A program made the translations under genes and the position numbers. DNA of 9,928 bases from Bifidobacteriaceae bacterium (lineage in GTDB: Bacteria; Actinomycetota; Actinomycetes; Actinomycetales; WQXJ01): positions 1-9,928 of the forward strand of contig JAISTN010000009.1 of the NCBI GenBank assembly GCA_031272565.1, given 5' to 3'. Shown piece by piece: positions 1 to 5,281 of this stretch. Under the pieces are notes generated by a model. That model saw nothing but the letters and a program-made list of their open reading frames with translations, was not told where the DNA came from and searched no databases. The stretch's first letter is position 1, and every line of letters begins with the position of its first letter.

Positions 1-1189
1 CCGCCTGAGCCCCGTGAAAGCCACCGGCCACCGAGCCGACCAGAGCCGCCGGGGCCGCCCCCCTGGCCTTGAGGCCCAGCAAGCCCGGGCGGATGGTGGC
101 GCAAACCCGGTCCGTCACCTGCACCAAGGCCGCCGTTTGGCGCCAGGCCGTGTCCAGGACGGCCAGCTCCGCCCCAAAGCCCTGCGGCGGCGGTGCCGTC
201 GCCTCCGCCACCAGCCGGGGCAGGGCGCCACGGTAACCCTGAACGGCCAGGTCGGGACAGCCCAACACCGCGATCTGGGACCCGTCCGCCGCCAACTCCC
301 CCAACAGCGCCCGCAAGGCCAGGGAAGCCTCTTGATAGTCGTCCACCGCCACCAGGTCAAAATGGGGCCGCTGAGCCAGGTCCAGGGTGATGGCCTGGTC
401 GCCCAGCCAGACCGGCTCAGCCCAGTCGGCAAAGGCCAGCCCGGCCGTGGCCACCATGGCGGCGGCATCCAGCTTCAAGCCCGCGTCCGCCCCACCGCGC
501 AGGGCCCACCCTTCCAGATAGGCCTGGTAGAACTGGGCCGCCGCAACCCATTCTGGCCGCTGGTTGGCCCGGCCCAAGTCGGCCAGATCGGCCGGAGCCA
601 AGCCCCGCTCTTCGGCCCGCACCAACAGGTCCCGCAGCTCGTTCCGGAAGGCCTTGATGGTGCGGGCCGCCGGCGGCACCGAGGCCGGCCATTCAATCGG
701 CTTGCCTTCGCCGCGCGCCTGGCCCGCCAGCATCGAGGCAATCGCCTCATCTTGGTCCGCGCCGCTGATCATCTGGGGGTATTCCTTAGCCGCGGCCCTC
801 TCACCACCGGGCCCGGCGGCGGCCGCCAAGGCGTCCGCCCGCCGGCGCAGCAAGGCCATGGCAAAGCCGGTGGGTGTCATTGCCACCGGACCGTCCAAGG
901 TCACCCCGGCCCGGCGCACAATCTGGGTGTTCAGCCGTGTGGCGGTGGCCCGGTTGGGCGACAAGACCAGGACCCGCCGGCCGGCCCGCAGCCCCGCCAG
1001 GGCTGCCGTCACCGCAACAAGTGTCTTGCCCGTGCCTGGCGCGCCCACCACCGCCACCGGGCCGCCGGCCGCGATCAGGGCCGCGGCCGCCGCCTGGGCG
1101 CCGTCCAGTTCCGGCCAGGCCGGCTGGGGCTTGGGCGGCACCAAACTGACCGCCGACCGGGGCGGGTCTTGGGGCAACGAAACACTCAC
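1..1189 (-). CDS. adnA: AdnA-like UvrD/Rep-family DNA helicase, N-terminal part (3' end beyond left edge)
   Basis: Superfamily 1 helicase motor domain; about 396 residues lie in the window and the frame is open to base 1. Visible motifs, numbered from the GTG at 1189: Walker A GAPGTGKT (49-56, about 1045-1022), motif Ia LVLSPNRATATRL (74-86), Walker B-type DLVAVDDYQE (278-287) and motif III-like GCPDLAVQGYRGA (310-322, cf. GDPDQSIYGFRGA in UvrD). The GTG has GGGA 7 nt upstream; an in-frame ATG at 1207 has no well-spaced ribosome site. In mycobacteria AdnA and AdnB form a heterodimeric motor-nuclease that resects double-strand breaks, each with a C-terminal RecB-type nuclease domain. That domain and any adnB would lie outside this window. 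The AdnA assignment rests on motor motifs plus synteny with DUF3107 and rhlE. A plain UvrD/PcrA paralogue or AdnB is the alternative. Asp284 replaces the usual Glu of the DExQ motif. Confidence 0.8.
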   Translation of the reverse strand, partial: MSVSLPQDPPRSAVSLVPPKPQPAWPELDGAQAAAAALIAAGGPVAVVGAPGTGKTLVAVTAALAGLRAGRRVLVLSPNRATATRLNTQIVRRAGVTLDGPVAMTPTGFAMALLRRRADALAAAAGPGGERAAAKEYPQMISGADQDEAIASMLAGQARGEGKPIEWPASVPPAARTIKAFRNELRDLLVRAEERGLAPADLADLGRANQRPEWVAAAQFYQAYLEGWALRGGADAGLKLDAAAMVATAGLAFADWAEPVWLGDQAITLDLAQRPHFDLVAVDDYQEASLALRALLGELAADGSQIAVLGCPDLAVQGYRGALPRLVAEATAPPPQGFGAELAVLDTAWRQTAALVQVTDRVCATIRPGLLGLKARGAAPAALVGSVAGGFHGAQA

Positions 1190-1304
1190 AGGACCATCCC
1201 AGCACATGCCACCGACATTTTGGGTCGCGGCGGTCCGGCCGGGCCGGGCCGGGTCCCAGGCCAACCCAACGCTTAGTCCCCAGCGGCGCCCAAGGCCAAC
1301 CGGT

Positions 1305-1310
1305 TAGGAT
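1305..1310 (+). promoter_or_regulatory. TAGGAT: -10 box or ribosome-binding site of the DUF3107 gene
   Basis: TAGGAT ends 8 nt before the ATG at 1319. As a -10 hexamer (TAnnnT) it would put the transcription start at or next to the ATG, giving a leaderless mRNA, which is common in actinobacteria. Read as RNA, its AGGA is a normally spaced Shine-Dalgarno (9 nt). No -35 match is seen about 17 nt upstream. The sequence alone does not decide between the two readings. Confidence 0.3.
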
Positions 1311-1318
1311 CACTCTTC

Positions 1319-1543
1319 ATGGAAATCACCATCGGCGTGCGGCAGGCGCCCCGCGAGATCACATTCAGTTCCGATCAGGACACCGAAGCGATCAAGAAGG
1401 CCGTCACCAAGGCCTTCGACGGCCAGCAGACCGTGCTGGAACTGACGGACCGCCTGGGCCGCACGTTCCTGGTGCCCACGGAGGGCATCGCCTACGTAGA
1501 GATCGGCAGCCCCGACAAACCAAGGGTGGGCTTCCAAGCCTAG
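1319..1543 (+). CDS. DUF3107 family protein (TB9.4-like)
   Basis: Complete 74-residue soluble protein. It starts MEITIGVRQAPREITF and contains LTDRLGRTFLVPTEGIAYVEIG near the middle to end, then RVGF close to the C-terminus. This matches my recollection of the actinobacterial DUF3107/TB9.4 (Rv3208A) family in length and in the IAYVEIG and RVGF segments. The biochemical role is unknown; the mycobacterial member is known mainly as a T-cell antigen. No signal peptide, membrane segment or catalytic motif is visible. It is divergent from the AdnA-like gene (129 bp between starts) and convergent with the oxidoreductase (18 bp between stops). An AGGA 9 nt upstream of the ATG supports the start. Confidence 0.9.
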   Translation: MEITIGVRQAPREITFSSDQDTEAIKKAVTKAFDGQQTVLELTDRLGRTFLVPTEGIAYVEIGSPDKPRVGFQA

Positions 1544-1561
1544 ACACCCAGACCTGGTGGC

Positions 1562-2548
1562 CTATTGATCAACCCCGGGGTAGACCACGCCGATCTGCGC
1601 CCGGATCCGGTCCAGCGACCGCATGATGGCAATCGATTCGTCCAGCGGCATGATGTCAGACTCGGCCTGCCCCGCCGCCACCAGGCGCTCCACCTCGCGG
1701 GCCTGGAACTGGAGCCCCAAGCCCAGGCCCTGCCCCGCCCGGGTCCGGATGACCGAATCATCGTTGGCCAGCACGGCGAAGCCGGCGTCCATGTGCCACA
1801 GGTGGCCCAGTTCGATCCGGGCCTTGGACCCAATGATGGTGGCCCGGTTCAAACCTCGAGCGTCAATGGCGGCAACAAGCGTGGCCAAGGCCCCCTCCTG
1901 GTAGGAGAAAGTGGCGGCGGTCAACCCATCCGCCCCGGTCGGCTCCAGCACCGCGCTGGCCTGAATCGCAGCCGGTTCACCGAGGAACTGGTGGGCCAAG
2001 GCGGCCGAATAGACACCCAAGTCCAGCAGCGCCCCGCCGCCCAGTTCCAGGACGTGCGTGCGGTACGTCATCGGGTGCCCCGAGTTGTGGGTCGTGTCCG
2101 CCATGATGACCCGCAGTTCGCCCAACTCGCCGCCGGCCACGATCTGGCGGACCTCAGTCATATGGGGCAAGAAACGGGTCCGCATGGCTTCCATCGCGAA
2201 CACGCCGCGGCGGCGGGCGGCGGCCGCAATCGCCTTGGCTTGGGCCTCGCTCAGGGCAATCGGCTTTTCGATCAGCACCGGCTTGCCGGCCTCGATGGCC
2301 ATCAGGGCGCCGGCCAGGTGGAACGGGTGAGGCGTGGCCACGTAGACGATGTCGACCGCCGGGTCGGCACACAGGTCCTCATAGGAGCCGTGGGCGTGGC
2401 CAATGCCGTACTGAGCCGCCAACGCGTCCGCCTTGGCTTGGTCGCGGGAACCGACCGCTGCCACCCGGGCGCCATCGGCCATCACCGCCTGGGCAAAGCT
2501 GGCGGCAATCCGCCCGGTGGCCATGATGCCCCAAGCCAGTTCACGCAT
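1562..2548 (-). CDS. Gfo/Idh/MocA family NAD(P)-dependent oxidoreductase
   Basis: 328 residues, the usual family length. The N-terminal Rossmann fold opens LAWGIMATGRIA (4-15); the third glycine position of the fingerprint is Ala10, as in many dihydrodiol-dehydrogenase-like members. VAAVGSRD (29-36) ends the second strand. The diagnostic EKP motif is E94-K95-P96 in PVLIEKPIALS, with Lys95 the conserved catalytic/cofactor lysine. GGGALLDLGVY (170-180) is the conserved substrate-side helix. Members oxidise or reduce sugars, inositols or diols; MEAMRTRFLPHM (119-130) leans toward the trans-1,2-dihydrodiol dehydrogenase-like branch, but the substrate cannot be assigned. The ATG at 2548 is chosen because AGGAG lies 7 nt upstream; a 46-residue extension to 2686 is possible but unlike the family. 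It is cytoplasmic, with no signal peptide, and appears monocistronic. It sits between DUF3107 and rhlE, where I recall a ferritin-like gene in mycobacteria. Confidence 0.9.
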   Translation of the reverse strand: MRELAWGIMATGRIAASFAQAVMADGARVAAVGSRDQAKADALAAQYGIGHAHGSYEDLCADPAVDIVYVATPHPFHLAGALMAIEAGKPVLIEKPIALSEAQAKAIAAAARRRGVFAMEAMRTRFLPHMTEVRQIVAGGELGELRVIMADTTHNSGHPMTYRTHVLELGGGALLDLGVYSAALAHQFLGEPAAIQASAVLEPTGADGLTAATFSYQEGALATLVAAIDARGLNRATIIGSKARIELGHLWHMDAGFAVLANDDSVIRTRAGQGLGLGLQFQAREVERLVAAGQAESDIMPLDESIAIMRSLDRIRAQIGVVYPGVDQ

Positions 2549-2553
2549 GTTCA

Positions 2554-2562
2554 GTCTCCTCT
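2554..2562 (-). promoter_or_regulatory. Strong Shine-Dalgarno fixing the oxidoreductase start
   Basis: The minus strand reads AAGAGGAG followed by a 7-nt spacer and the ATG at 2548. This is the clearest ribosome-binding site of the minus-strand genes here and argues against the upstream in-frame ATG at 2686. Confidence 0.7.
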
Positions 2563-2568
2563 TGATGC

Positions 2569-2578
2569 CCGATGCCGC
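2569..2578 (+). repeat. Intergenic element CCGATGCCGC, copy 1
   Basis: Exact copy of the 10-mer that recurs at 4409, 4531 (inverted), 5087 and 5136 (inverted). It lies in the 5' leader of the oxidoreductase gene. Its last two bases overlap a small imperfect hairpin (GCTCC...GGAGC, 2577-2593). No inverted partner lies nearby. Confidence 0.5.
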
Positions 2579-2651
2579 TCCTCGGCCGGGAGCAGGCCCG
2601 TTGGTCTCAGCGTACCGGCGGGACATGGCCCACCACCGGCCTCCACCAGTT

Positions 2652-2667
2652 CTCCACAGACGTGGAG
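2652..2667 (+). promoter_or_regulatory. Hairpin enclosing the ribosome site of the leader ORF
   Basis: CTCCAC-agac-GTGGAG, a perfect 6-bp stem with a 4-nt loop. Its 3' arm contains the GGAG that would serve as Shine-Dalgarno for the ATG at 2672, so the stem could mask that site. It is the first of three hairpins between the oxidoreductase start and rhlE. Confidence 0.4.
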
Positions 2668-2671
2668 TACC

Positions 2672-2719
2672 ATGCTGGAGAAGCAAACACGGCTGACCGT
2701 GCGCAAGAAGAACCTTTGA
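2672..2719 (+). CDS. Candidate 15-codon upstream ORF (leader peptide) before rhlE
   Basis: ATG to TGA encodes MLEKQTRLTVRKKNL, a short and very basic peptide. GGAG sits 4 nt upstream of the ATG, a better ribosome site than any of the candidate rhlE starts has. A hairpin (CACGG-ctga-CCGTG, 2688-2701) lies within the ORF, and an 8-bp hairpin (2736-2759) follows its stop. The arrangement resembles a translated leader controlling the downstream gene. There is no run of one amino acid to suggest amino-acid attenuation. I do not recognise the peptide, and it may be chance: a 15-codon ORF is not rare. Its reality depends on conservation or ribosome profiling. Confidence 0.3.
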   Translation: MLEKQTRLTVRKKNL

Positions 2720-2735
2720 CGTGACATTGTGCGTT

Positions 2736-2759
2736 CGGCTGCCGGCGCTGTGGCAGCCG
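2736..2759 (+). promoter_or_regulatory. 8-bp stem-loop in the rhlE leader
   Basis: CGGCTGCC-ggcgctgt-GGCAGCCG is a perfect 8-bp stem with an 8-nt loop. It begins 17 nt after the leader ORF stop and ends about 48 nt before the preferred rhlE ATG. No T-run follows, so it is not a canonical intrinsic terminator. It could be an RNA regulatory element, possibly one acted on by the helicase itself; that role is speculation. Confidence 0.4.
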
Positions 2760-2807
2760 CCACCAGCGCATCCGTCAAAGATGAAAAGCGAGTCTTACTT
2801 GCCTGCC

Positions 2808-4385
2808 ATGAATCATGACGGCGAACCCACGTTCGCCGATTTCGCTGTCGACCCCCGCATTGTCGAAGCCCTCGCCTCCGTAGGCATTGTCCACCCCTTC
2901 CCCATCCAGGCGCTGACCCTGCCGGTGGCGCTCCAGGGGCACGACATCATTGGCCAAGCCAAGACCGGCACCGGCAAGACCTTGGGCTTCGGCATCCCGC
3001 TGCTGCAAAAGGTCATCTCCCCCGGTGAACCGGGTTACGAGGACTTGGAAGCGCCGGGCAAGCCGCAGGCGGCGGTCGTTCTGCCCACCCGTGAACTGGC
3101 CGTCCAGGTGGCCACCGACCTGGCGACGGCGGCCAAGAACCGGACCGTCCGCATCCTGCAGGTCTACGGTGGCCGGGCCTACGAACCTCAAGTCGAAGCC
3201 CTGCAGAAGGGCGTCGATGTGGTGGTGGGCACACCCGGCCGCATGATCGACCTGCTGAACCAGCGCCACCTGACCTTGGCCCACGCCCGCACCGTGGTGC
3301 TGGACGAGGCTGACGAAATGCTGGACCTGGGCTTCCTACCGGACGTGGAGAAGCTACTGGCCGCCACTCCGGCCGGGCGCCACACCATGCTGTTTTCCGC
3401 CACCATGCCAGGGCCGGTGGTGGCCATGGCCCGGCGCTACATGACCCAGGCCACGCACATCCGGGCCCAGGATCCGGAAGACCAGGGCGCCACCGTGGCC
3501 AACATCAAGCAGGTGGTCTACCGGGTCCACTCCCTGAACAAGGTCGAGGTCCTGGCCCGCATCCTGCAGGCTCACGGCCGTGGCCGCACCATCATTTTTG
3601 CCCGCACCAAGCGGACGGCCGCCAAGGTGGCGGACGAACTGACGGACCGCGGCTTTGCCGCTGCCGCCATTCACGGCGACCTGGGCCAAGGGGCCCGCGA
3701 ACAAGCCATGCGGGCCTTTCGCAAAGGCAAGGTTGACGTCTTGGTGGCGACCGATGTCGCGGCCCGCGGCATCGACGTCGATGACGTCACCCACGTCATC
3801 AACTATCAGTGCCCCGAGGACGAAAAGATCTATTTGCACCGCACCGGCCGCACCGGCCGCGCCGGGAACAAGGGCACCGCCGTCACGTTTGTGGACTGGG
3901 ACGACGTGCCGCGCTGGGGCCTGATCGACAAGGCGTTGGACATCGGCTACCCGGAGCCGGTGGAGACCTACCACACCTCGCCGCACCTGTACGCCGACCT
4001 GGACATTCCAGAGGGCGTCACGGGCGTGCTACCGCGGGCGCAGCGGACCCTGGCCGGCCTGGATGCCGAAGAGGTCGAGGACTTGGGTGAAACGGGCCGG
4101 CGGGCCAAGACCGGCGGCGGGCGCTCGGGTGGCCGCGGTGGCCGTTCGGGTGGCCGGGGCGAGCGGGGCGGCCGGGGCGAGCGCTCGGGCAGCCGTTACG
4201 ACGGGCGGGCCAAGGCTCAGGCGCGGGCCGAATCGGCCAGCGGCACGGCCGCCAAGGCTGATGCCGCCCGCGGGCCGCGCAGCGCCCGGAGCGGCCAGGG
4301 CGGCAGCGAAGGCAACAGCGGCGGTGCCGGCAACGGCGGTACGTCGCGGCGGCGCCGCCGGCGCACCTCTTCCCCCACCGCCTAA
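2808..4385 (+). CDS. rhlE: RhlE-like DEAD-box ATP-dependent RNA helicase
   Basis: 525 residues from the ATG at 2808. All DEAD-box motifs are present: Q motif with PFPIQ (30-34), motif I AKTGTGKT (51-58), Ia PTREL (93-97), Ib TPGR (142-145), II DEAD (166-169), III SAT (197-199), IV IIFARTK (262-268), V ATDVAARGID (314-323), VI HRTGRTGRAG (344-353). It is an ATP-dependent RNA-unwinding enzyme, typically for ribosome assembly, mRNA decay or cold growth; the mycobacterial counterpart is Rv3211. After residue 430 the tail is low-complexity: RSGGRG/RGERGG-type repeats (439-463), an Ala/Gly/Ser-rich stretch, and a run of six arginines (514-519), a typical RNA-binding tail. The start is uncertain. 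Upstream in-frame starts at 2781 (ATG) and 2721 (GTG) lack a good ribosome site, and the segment they add has poor codon use and a hairpin. Homologues begin close to the Q motif. Confidence 0.95.
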   Translation: MNHDGEPTFADFAVDPRIVEALASVGIVHPFPIQALTLPVALQGHDIIGQAKTGTGKTLGFGIPLLQKVISPGEPGYEDLEAPGKPQAAVVLPTRELAVQVATDLATAAKNRTVRILQVYGGRAYEPQVEALQKGVDVVVGTPGRMIDLLNQRHLTLAHARTVVLDEADEMLDLGFLPDVEKLLAATPAGRHTMLFSATMPGPVVAMARRYMTQATHIRAQDPEDQGATVANIKQVVYRVHSLNKVEVLARILQAHGRGRTIIFARTKRTAAKVADELTDRGFAAAAIHGDLGQGAREQAMRAFRKGKVDVLVATDVAARGIDVDDVTHVINYQCPEDEKIYLHRTGRTGRAGNKGTAVTFVDWDDVPRWGLIDKALDIGYPEPVETYHTSPHLYADLDIPEGVTGVLPRAQRTLAGLDAEEVEDLGETGRRAKTGGGRSGGRGGRSGGRGERGGRGERSGSRYDGRAKAQARAESASGTAAKADAARGPRSARSGQGGSEGNSGGAGNGGTSRRRRRRTSSPTA

Positions 4386-4408
4386 GCGAGTAGGCTCAAC
4401 GGTCCTGC

Positions 4409-4418
4409 CCGATGCCGC
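4409..4418 (+). repeat. Intergenic element CCGATGCCGC, copy 2
   Basis: Exact 10-mer match to the other copies. It forms an inverted pair with 4531-4540 that brackets the toxin relic (inner distance 112 bp). Confidence 0.55.
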
Positions 4419-4427
4419 ACCCGCTGC

Positions 4428-4502
4428 CTACTGGCAGACCTCGTCATGTGTACCGGTGGCGATGAAGAACACTTCGTCTCCCATGATCTGGTACAGGAGA
4501 AC
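4428..4502 (-). pseudogene. C-terminal relic of a RelE/YafQ-family toxin
   Basis: Reading from 4502 down to the TAG at 4430-4428 gives 24 codons with VLLYQIMGDE, then VFFIATGTHDEV, then CQ and stop. This matches the C-terminal two strands of YafQ/RelE-type mRNA interferases (pattern LLIYxIxGDxLxxxxTGTHxDLF), including the conserved C-terminal histidine. A TAG immediately precedes the first codon in frame, and none of the three frames farther upstream looks like toxin, so the rest of the gene is missing. No antitoxin gene is seen. Inference: the remnant of a lost type II toxin-antitoxin locus, now enclosed by repeat copies 2 and 3. The family call rests on a short segment. Confidence 0.55.
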
Positions 4503-4529
4503 CTAATTGCTTGAGCGTCCTGCGACGTG

Positions 4530-4540
4530 GGCGGCATCGG
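4530..4540 (-). repeat. Intergenic element CCGATGCCGCC, copy 3 (inverted)
   Basis: Plus strand GGCGGCATCGG; its complement matches copy 4 over 11 bp and copy 2 over 10 bp. It lies immediately beyond the truncated end of the toxin relic, which fits a role as a truncation or insertion boundary. Confidence 0.55.
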
Positions 4541-4551
4541 ACCGCCAGAGT

Positions 4552-4580
4552 TTGCACCAGAGGGCAGGTGCGTGTAGTGT
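4552..4580 (+). promoter_or_regulatory. Candidate sigma70-type promoter of the membrane protein gene
   Basis: TTGCAC (4552-4557) and TAGTGT (4575-4580) are separated by exactly 17 nt and resemble -35 and -10 hexamers; TAGTGT fits TAnnnT. The start would fall near 4586-4588, at the edge of the palindromic operator candidate and about 50 nt before the ATG at 4636. Confidence 0.4.
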
Positions 4581-4587
4581 TTGGATA

Positions 4588-4606
4588 TATCGATTCGATA
4601 CATCGA
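4588..4606. promoter_or_regulatory. Overlapping TCGA palindromes, candidate repressor operator
   Basis: TATCGA-T-TCGATA (4588-4600) is a perfect 13-bp palindrome with one central base, and TCGAT-AC-ATCGA (4595-4606) is a second one sharing its right arm. The AT-rich block stands out in GC-rich DNA and sits at the expected transcription start. Actinobacterial PadR-type operators can have comparable ATATCGAT-like content, but no regulator gene is adjacent, so the factor is unknown. Confidence 0.45.
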
Positions 4607-4635
4607 AACGGAACCAGCGCTAGAGGAGAGCCGCC

Positions 4636-5046
4636 ATGGTGACCGAGTCTGACCCGCAGCCACTAGACCTCCCACAGCCCGAACCCGCCAACGTCACCGC
4701 AGACCTCCCCGAGGCCGCGTTCGATCCACCCCTGGAACGCCGGGCAACGGTAGCCAACGGCATGTCGAATGGTGCGGTGGTCCAGGCCATGTTCGGCATC
4801 ATCGTGACAGTTTTTGTCCTAATCCCCTCCGCCTTCACAGCCGCCTTTTCCCACGAGCCCATCGACATGATCCCCCTGATCGTGCTGGGCGGCATTGTTG
4901 GCCCCTTGGGCCTGGCAGCCACCGGCTCCAACCTCAAGGACGCCAAGGAACCCCACCTCAAGTGGCGGCCCTACGTGATAGCGGCGAGCATCAGTTCGGC
5001 AGTTTGGCTGGCCGCCTTCGTGGCGGCCATCATCGTCTCGGTCTGA
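4636..5046 (+). CDS. Small integral membrane protein of unknown function
   Basis: 136 residues. An acidic, proline-rich N-terminal segment (1-35) precedes three predicted membrane helices: about 47-70 (VVQAMFGIIVTVFVLIPSAF), 77-97 (IDMIPLIVLGGIVGPLGLAA) and 112-136 (PYVIAASISSAVWLAAFVAA). A short charged loop KDAKEPHLKWR (101-111) separates the last two. There is no signal peptide and no recognisable catalytic motif or family. The ATG is well supported by GAGGAG 7 nt upstream. It is transcribed alone from the candidate promoter at 4552; the next gene starts 235 bp later. The palindromes at its promoter suggest repression by a dedicated regulator not encoded here. I do not recognise it. Confidence 0.85.
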   Translation: MVTESDPQPLDLPQPEPANVTADLPEAAFDPPLERRATVANGMSNGAVVQAMFGIIVTVFVLIPSAFTAAFSHEPIDMIPLIVLGGIVGPLGLAATGSNLKDAKEPHLKWRPYVIAASISSAVWLAAFVAAIIVSV

Positions 5047-5086
5047 CCCTCCCCGGCGACCACCAACAAGCAGCACCGCCTGGTGC

Positions 5087-5097
5087 CCGATGCCGCC
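5087..5097 (+). repeat. Intergenic element CCGATGCCGCC, copy 4
   Basis: 11-bp copy on the plus strand, paired with the inverted copy at 5135-5145. Confidence 0.55.
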
Positions 5098-5134
5098 TAC
5101 GCCACCGGGGTTTCCAGGGCCACCTGGTCCCGCG

Positions 5135-5145
5135 GGCGGCATCGG
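5135..5145 (-). repeat. Intergenic element CCGATGCCGCC, copy 5 (inverted)
   Basis: 11-bp copy on the minus strand. With adjoining bases (5129-5143) it also matches, in inverted orientation, a 15-mer inside the rhlE tail (4260-4274). That longer match may be chance in GC-rich DNA. Confidence 0.55.
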
Positions 5146-5281
5146 CGGTCAACGGCTGGCCGGCGGCAACGCTGGCCGCCGCCCCAACTGCGCGGCCGGG
5201 CGGTCCCAGAACCCTGCGGTTGGCGGGGCACTAGCATAAGGGCCAAGCCCTAGCCTCTAGCCCCCTCAGGAAGATCCTGTT

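Larger units (their letters stand above)
4386..4635. other. 250-bp intergenic region with toxin relic, inverted repeat pair and promoter
   Basis: No intact gene is seen. In order it holds: repeat copy 2 (4409-4418), a small hairpin CTGCC-tact-GGCAG (4424-4437), the minus-strand C-terminal relic of a RelE/YafQ-type toxin (4428-4502), the inverted repeat copy 3 (4530-4540), and a candidate promoter with palindromic operator (4552-4606) for the membrane protein gene. Its middle part is less GC-rich than the flanking genes. No U-tract terminator is seen after rhlE. Confidence 0.6.
5073..5145 (+). terminator. Tandem stem-loops after the membrane protein gene
   Basis: GCACC-gcct-GGTGC (5073-5086) directly abuts an 11-bp perfect inverted repeat CCGATGCCGCC/GGCGGCATCGG (5087-5097 with 5135-5145). 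Its 37-nt loop holds a further hairpin CCAGG-gcca-CCTGG. The array starts 26 nt after the stop codon, so it may end transcription or stabilise the 3' end. No T-run follows. The arms are copies 4 and 5 of the intergenic element. Confidence 0.4.
5047..5281. other. 235-bp intergenic region rich in hairpins
   Basis: It contains adjacent stem-loops at 5073-5086 and 5087-5145, a GC hairpin CGGCGGC-aacgctg-GCCGCCG (5161-5181), a lone TAnnnT hexamer TAGCAT (5232-5237), a small hairpin AGGGC-caa-GCCCT (5239-5251), and AGGAAG (5268-5273) serving the gene at 5282. I see no -35 partner for TAGCAT and no convincing gene; a plus-strand reading frame across 4962-5234 lacks protein-like character. Confidence 0.5.

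Noticed and set aside
14..1276. Plus-strand open frame of 420 codons
   Set aside because: It runs antisense to the helicase frame, which shows Walker A, Ia, Walker B and motif III. The plus-strand translation is Arg/Gly/Pro/Gln-rich without domains, as expected of a GC-rich shadow frame.
1544..1561. Shared bidirectional terminator between DUF3107 and the oxidoreductase
   Set aside because: Only a 4-bp stem (CACC/GGTG) can be drawn in this 18-bp gap, with no T-run on either strand.
2549..2686. 46-residue N-terminal extension of the oxidoreductase
   Set aside because: The ATG at 2548 has a strong AGGAG 7 nt upstream and begins the Rossmann fold directly. The extension is Arg/Gly-rich and atypical.
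1565..2719. Plus-strand open frame of 384 codons
   Set aside because: Antisense to the clear Gfo/Idh/MocA gene and without recognisable protein motifs. Only its last 15 codons (2672-2719) are kept, as a separate leader ORF candidate.
2721..2807. N-terminal extension of RhlE from GTG 2721 or ATG 2781
   Set aside because: Neither start has a good ribosome site. The extension uses codons unlike the gene body, spans the 8-bp hairpin, and homologues begin close to the Q motif. The ATG at 2781 remains possible.
4260..4274. 15-bp match between the rhlE tail and the inverse of 5129-5143
   Set aside because: It lies in Ala/Arg/Gly codons of a low-complexity GC-rich tail, so chance similarity is likely. 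Not counted as a copy of the intergenic element because the leading CC is absent.
4382..4675. 97-codon minus-strand frame over the rhlE-membrane protein interval
   Set aside because: It crosses the promoter, operator and repeats in a different frame from the toxin-like segment, and has no domain or ribosome site.
4962..5234. 90-codon plus-strand frame spanning the end of the membrane protein and the intergenic region
   Set aside because: It overlaps a better-supported gene in another frame, has no ribosome site, and is low-complexity Arg/Gly/Pro/Ala-rich where it crosses the hairpins.
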